A DNA stretch of 64,000 nucleotides, taken from assembly GCF_007747655.1 (NCBI RefSeq), contig NZ_CP036274.1, positions 5,828,001 through 5,892,000 of the forward strand. The letters are read 5' to 3'. Below, one piece after another: positions 60,154-64,000 of this stretch; within the stretch, counting starts at the first letter, position 1; every line of letters begins with the position of its first letter. The stretch is from Anatilimnocola aggregata. Lineage in GTDB: Bacteria > Planctomycetota > Planctomycetia > Pirellulales > Pirellulaceae. A model generated the notes under the pieces. It had not been told where the DNA came from. It did not search any database and was given only the letters and a program-made list of their open reading frames with translations. The translations under genes were made by a program, and so were the position numbers.

Positions 60154-62358
60154 TCAGGGATTATCGGCAGCGTTCTTTGCGGGAACACGATACAAGAATG
60201 AGTCGCTACTAAGTAAACTAACGATCAGCGCCTGCATGCTGCCATCCTTAAGGACGTAATCTTCGTGGGCTCGTCGCAGAGTAGCGGCATCGCCCAAAGT
60301 TTCGTTCCGGCCGAGCCAATAGCGGAACGCATGGCGGACAAATACCTGTTCCGTCACCGGTGAGTCCGCCAGTTTGTGCAACAATTCCACGCCGTTCTGC
60401 ACATCGCCGTTTAGTTCCGCATCAAGCGTGAAATCCAGGCCGCCGGTCGAGTTGACCGGAATCTCTTTCAACACCTTGCCCAGTGGCTTGCCTTTCTTAT
60501 CGAGATTGGCGGCGGTCGCTTCTGCGTCGAGCACTGTCTCCTTGGAGCGGTAGCGGCCGAAATGATCGAACACTTCAAACGGTAGGCCAACGCGGTTCAT
60601 ATACTGATGACATTGATAGCAGTACTTCTCGTGCGTGACGAGCATCCGCTCACGCAGCGTGTGGTGCGGTGCGTCGGGCAACTGCGCATCGACAGTAATC
60701 GGAAGATCCGGCACCACGCCGCCGAGCAACCGCTCGCGAACCCACTTGCCGCGGAGGATTGCGTGATTGTCGTCGGCAGTCGACCAAGCAACGAGCCACG
60801 AGGGTTGCGTGAGGATGCCAGCGCGCTCCTGCTTCGGAAGTTCGACAGGTTGCTGATCGGGGAAGTCCGTCAGATTGTATGATTCGTAAACTGCACGGCC
60901 CGGTAAGTTCGGCTTTTTATCTTTGAACTTCACCGGGTCTTTCTTTTTATCTTCTTCGAACTTTGCTAAGGCTTCGGCACGTTTCTTTTTGGAATCGGCG
61001 GCCCCCTTGTACATGACGAACGCTTTGTTCGTGGTGAGTAATTCTTTCAAAACCTGCTTGTCCTGTTCGAGGATATTGGAAATCAGCTGATCGGTGTCTT
61101 CGACGAGCGCCCGCGGGTCGTGAGCCGGCATGTCTTTTGTTTCTTTAAAGACCTCCACGGCGTTTTCATAACCAAAGTACTCCCGGAAGAACCGGAGGAT
61201 CCGCGGTTTAGCGAGCTTCGCGTCTGCGAGCAGCTTGCGAACGGCAACGGCGACTCCTTCCTGCGTATCGAGATCGCCACTCGCTGCCGCAGCGCTCAGC
61301 CAGGCTGGGGGACGGTCGTCGGTCAGGCCGAGGCTGATGGCTGACGCGATCTCATTTGGCGACAAGCGCACCCGGCCCTTGTCATCGAGCGGACCGGCTC
61401 CGAGTTCATAGCGAAAGATCCCCTCCGGCAGCAAAAACACAGCAGCGAGCGAATAACGAACGCCAGCGACTCGCCCGGCTTCGGCGAGGTTCTTCTTCAT
61501 GAACGCTGTAAATCGCTGCAATTCTTCGGCCGTCGGTTCTCGTTCGAGCGCTCGGGCGAACTGCAGCTTGATTGCCTTCTCGACTTCCGCATCGCCGAGC
61601 GGCAATCTCTCATCGACAAAAGCCAGGAAGTCTTTCTGCGCGCCGAGCCGCGGCTTAAGCTCATCCCCTTCGCGGGTGAAACCAGTCTGCCGTTCGACGA
61701 GGGCTAGCGCGTTGCTGATGATCTGCGCCGTCACCGGTTCATCGACCTTTGGCAGATGCATATCCTTGAACGTGCTTTTGCCGCTCGGCGAGAAGGGTTG
61801 GCCAATCAGGCTTTCCGCCCCTTTGCTCAAATCGCGGGTATAAGCCGAATAGATTTCCGGGCTGACGGTGCGAATCCGCGGAGGTGCATCGAGGGGTGCT
61901 GCTTGCTGGGGGGCGAACAGCATGTGATGCGGAATCTTGTTGCCGTTGTTGTATGCCTCGCGGCGGGCGAGGTGCTTGCCAGCACGTTTCATCTCGGCAG
62001 CAATCCAATCGTTCAGCGACTTGAACTCAGCATCGGTCAGCGGTGTACCTTCTTTCGGCGGCATCTCCCGCGCATTGACTTTCTCCAGCACCATCGCCCA
62101 GCGGGCAGCGCTTGTGCTCCCCTTCAAATCGGTATCGAGCGCCAGCAGATCCAGTTCCCCCTCAATCTTTTCCCCATGATGACAATTGCCACACTTCTTC
62201 GTGAGTACCGATTTCACCGAACGCTCGAATTCCGCGCGGCTTTCATCCAGTGAAGCAAACTTCAGCTCTTCGGCCGCATAAACCGACGCAATCTGAACCA
62301 GGCAAGAATAGCCCAGCGGGAGAAGTAAACAGCTGAGTGTGATGAGGTAGCGTCGCAT
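60154..62358 (-). CDS. DUF1592/DUF1588-type cytochrome-like secreted protein
   Basis: A 734-residue exported protein. The signal peptide is ISCLLLP-like (ITLSCLLLPLGYSCLVQIAS), followed by CGNCH (haem-like) and the domains of the planctomycete DUF1592/1588 family: VRYSLAAVFLLPEGIFRYEL, ILRGKWVRERLLGG and a second CYQCH before QYMNRVGLPFEVFDHFGRYR. The second CxxCH aligns in position with CAVCH of the other DUF1592-type protein. ATG 62358 is preferred over GTG 62370. It partners with the DUF1552 gene that follows. Confidence 0.85.
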   Translation of the reverse strand: MRRYLITLSCLLLPLGYSCLVQIASVYAAEELKFASLDESRAEFERSVKSVLTKKCGNCHHGEKIEGELDLLALDTDLKGSTSAARWAMVLEKVNAREMPPKEGTPLTDAEFKSLNDWIAAEMKRAGKHLARREAYNNGNKIPHHMLFAPQQAAPLDAPPRIRTVSPEIYSAYTRDLSKGAESLIGQPFSPSGKSTFKDMHLPKVDEPVTAQIISNALALVERQTGFTREGDELKPRLGAQKDFLAFVDERLPLGDAEVEKAIKLQFARALEREPTAEELQRFTAFMKKNLAEAGRVAGVRYSLAAVFLLPEGIFRYELGAGPLDDKGRVRLSPNEIASAISLGLTDDRPPAWLSAAAASGDLDTQEGVAVAVRKLLADAKLAKPRILRFFREYFGYENAVEVFKETKDMPAHDPRALVEDTDQLISNILEQDKQVLKELLTTNKAFVMYKGAADSKKKRAEALAKFEEDKKKDPVKFKDKKPNLPGRAVYESYNLTDFPDQQPVELPKQERAGILTQPSWLVAWSTADDNHAILRGKWVRERLLGGVVPDLPITVDAQLPDAPHHTLRERMLVTHEKYCYQCHQYMNRVGLPFEVFDHFGRYRSKETVLDAEATAANLDKKGKPLGKVLKEIPVNSTGGLDFTLDAELNGDVQNGVELLHKLADSPVTEQVFVRHAFRYWLGRNETLGDAATLRRAHEDYVLKDGSMQALIVSLLSSDSFLYRVPAKNAADNP

Positions 62359-62385
62359 GACAATAAACACAAACTCGCTGAAAAA

Positions 62386-64000
62386 TCAGTAGTTAAACCG
62401 AAACTCAGCGCTGCACAGCAGCGCCCACGCCAGGTCCCAGGCGAGCGTCTCGCGCTTGGTACTGGAGTCTTTGAGGAAATCAGTAGCAGAGAGTAGTTCC
62501 TGCTCCGTGGGAGCCCGGCAGAGGATGTTGCGGTAAGCCTCGCGGACGGCGGCTTCGTCGTCCTTTTGTTTGATCAGTCTCTCGACCAGGTTGCCTTGCC
62601 TGGGCTGCAGAGGTTTGCTCGCCAGTGAGTGGTAGGAAAGGAACAATGCCTGCGCGGCGGTTGCCTCAAAGCCCTCGCTCTGGTTACGGAACCGCTGGGC
62701 AAAGTCCTGCCAATCGCGATCCCGGCCGAGCTGCATTCGGACTGCAATCGCGAGGGGAGTCTGATCCTTTAGCTCGCGCGCGACCTTGGCTCGTAGCGGT
62801 TCGAGACTGCCGCTGGCTTGATGCATACTCAATACCAGTTGCTCCGGTGACAGCGGCTTGAGAACGCCGACGGCATACAACCCCGCGCGAGGTAGCTCCC
62901 CGCTGGTCTCCCAGCGAGTCGATCGCAAATAAGTTTCGCTATGCAAGATGGCGGCCATTAGCCGGCGGATGTCAAACCCACTGGCGGCAAAGTCGTCTGC
63001 CAACAGATCGAGGACGGCGGGATGCGTCGCCGGGTTCGCAGTGTGCATTTGATCTACGGGTTCGACCAGACCACGACCGAGTAACTGCTTCCACACGCGG
63101 TTCACGAGCGCCCGCTTGAAGTATGCCGAGTCCGCCCTGAGGGCATACTCCGCCAAGGCTTGCCGCCGGCTGAAATAGGGCGCATCCGGCAGGCCGTCGG
63201 ATCCTTTGACGTACCAAGCGTTCTTGTCCGTGGGGCGCTCTGGTTCGGCAATTTCGTGATTATCCAGGAACAACAGCCGTGCCGACTTTTCTTCCTTTGA
63301 CTTCGTCGTGAACGAGACCTCTCCCTCGGCCCGCTCTTTCACCAACGGAAATTCCCTATACTTTGCCTCCTGAGTGCGGCCGAAAAAGGCAGCCAAGCCG
63401 TAGTAATGATCCTGCTTCAACTCATCGACGAATGGATGATCGTGGCACTTAGCACACTGCAGCTGTAGACCGAACAATCCGGTAGCAACTGCCATCGTCA
63501 TGTTGTCGAGCCGCTCGCCACCATCCCCTCTCAAGCGCAGTGCGAGAAAATACGCGGAGCCTCGCTCCTCTTCGCGAGTGACATCCGGAGCGAGCAGCTG
63601 CCGCGCGATCTCGTTCCACGGGCGATTTTCAGTCAGCGCCGTTTGCAAGAACTGCAGAAAGCCTTCGCGGCCAAAATCGCGTTCCAAGGCACCGCCGTTC
63701 AGCCAATCGTCGAAGACTCCTCGCCAGTAGACAGGGAATTCTTCATGCGCGAGCAGTGCGTCGATGAGCCCATGGCTGCGGTCACTGCCTGGGAGCTCAT
63801 GGAATGCGTCGATCTCGGTCGGAGTAGGAATGCGACCGAGGAGATCGAGATAGATGCGTCGGACAAGTTCGCCATCGGTTGCCCGGGGCGCGGGCTCTAG
63901 AGCTCGTGACTTCAGTGCCGTTGCGATTTCACGGTCAATGCTCGCGCTGATTGACCCCACAACTGCGGGTTCAGCTGCGCAAACCGCCACGCCGCAACTC
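62386..64000 (-). CDS. DUF1549/DUF1553 protein, 5' end outside the window
   Basis: At least 537 codons; the frame continues past the right edge, and the first visible residues (VAVCAAEPAVV) look like the end of a signal peptide. DUF1549 is visible as VRRIYLDLLGRIPTPTEIDAF, then QLQCAKCHDHPF with a CxxCH, and DUF1553 as VNRVWKQLLGRGLVEPVDQM, then HPAVLDLLADDFAASGFDIR. These proteins are the standard partners of DUF1501 proteins. It is the first visible gene of the cluster on the minus strand. Confidence 0.9.
   Translation of the reverse strand, partial: SCGVAVCAAEPAVVGSISASIDREIATALKSRALEPAPRATDGELVRRIYLDLLGRIPTPTEIDAFHELPGSDRSHGLIDALLAHEEFPVYWRGVFDDWLNGGALERDFGREGFLQFLQTALTENRPWNEIARQLLAPDVTREEERGSAYFLALRLRGDGGERLDNMTMAVATGLFGLQLQCAKCHDHPFVDELKQDHYYGLAAFFGRTQEAKYREFPLVKERAEGEVSFTTKSKEEKSARLLFLDNHEIAEPERPTDKNAWYVKGSDGLPDAPYFSRRQALAEYALRADSAYFKRALVNRVWKQLLGRGLVEPVDQMHTANPATHPAVLDLLADDFAASGFDIRRLMAAILHSETYLRSTRWETSGELPRAGLYAVGVLKPLSPEQLVLSMHQASGSLEPLRAKVARELKDQTPLAIAVRMQLGRDRDWQDFAQRFRNQSEGFEATAAQALFLSYHSLASKPLQPRQGNLVERLIKQKDDEAAVREAYRNILCRAPTEQELLSATDFLKDSSTKRETLAWDLAWALLCSAEFRFNY

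Overview
The window looks like a chromosomal segment of a planctomycete, most likely of the Pirellulales. The strongest evidence is the right-hand end (50.9-64 kb), a co-directional cluster of planctomycete-type secreted or surface proteins (DUF1501, two DUF1552, two DUF1592/DUF1588 proteins with CxxCH motifs, DUF1549/DUF1553, a WD40 protein and a beta-helix protein). A 2,080-residue alpha-2-macroglobulin-like protein and many Sec/Tat-signal hypothetical proteins fit the same group. This assignment is inference from gene families; no rRNA is present.

The left 31.8 kb is accessory in character. It opens with three DNA methyltransferase genes (232-1275, 1736-3889, 7491-8477) and no recognisable restriction endonuclease. 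One is a ParB-like domain fused to two methyltransferase domains, preceded by three 38-bp direct repeats. Around them lie small genes of unknown function, including a tightly overlapping four-gene minus-strand operon (5583-6786), a phage-type HNH-like protein, and an ImmA/IrrE-like zinc peptidase with a translationally coupled partner. From 10.7 to 23.5 kb there is a mosaic of secreted hydrolase, serine protease, universal stress protein, RecD2 helicase, ferritin-like diiron protein, GYD, DoxX-like and TfoX-C genes, with decayed gene pieces between them. Two of those pieces (GYD, DoxX) match intact genes at 21.5-22.8 kb. A complete IS21-family element (23869-26497, 35-bp perfect ends) cuts a HEPN-like gene. 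A regulator/VOC/ComB-like module (28.4-31.4 kb) and three copies of a short dispersed repeat follow. The accessory part ends at a tRNA-Asn whose 3' end faces it.

From 32 to 50 kb the content is housekeeping-like: fumarase C, a TPR protein with a class V aminotransferase, tandem TerB-like genes, a DUF900 lipoprotein hydrolase, an SGNH esterase, YceH, a secreted rhodanese, asparaginyl-tRNA synthetase, the alpha-2-macroglobulin-like protein (thioester motif lost) and DNA polymerase IV. A tRNA-Arg(CCT) follows, with two tandem 53-bp copies of its 3' half beside it.

For novelty, the best candidates are the repeat-flanked ParB-MTase-MTase gene, the XRE/VOC/ComB-like divergent module, the unknown four-gene operon, the thioester-less macroglobulin and the tRNA-Arg half-gene array. 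No CRISPR array, rRNA, integrase or replication origin was seen.
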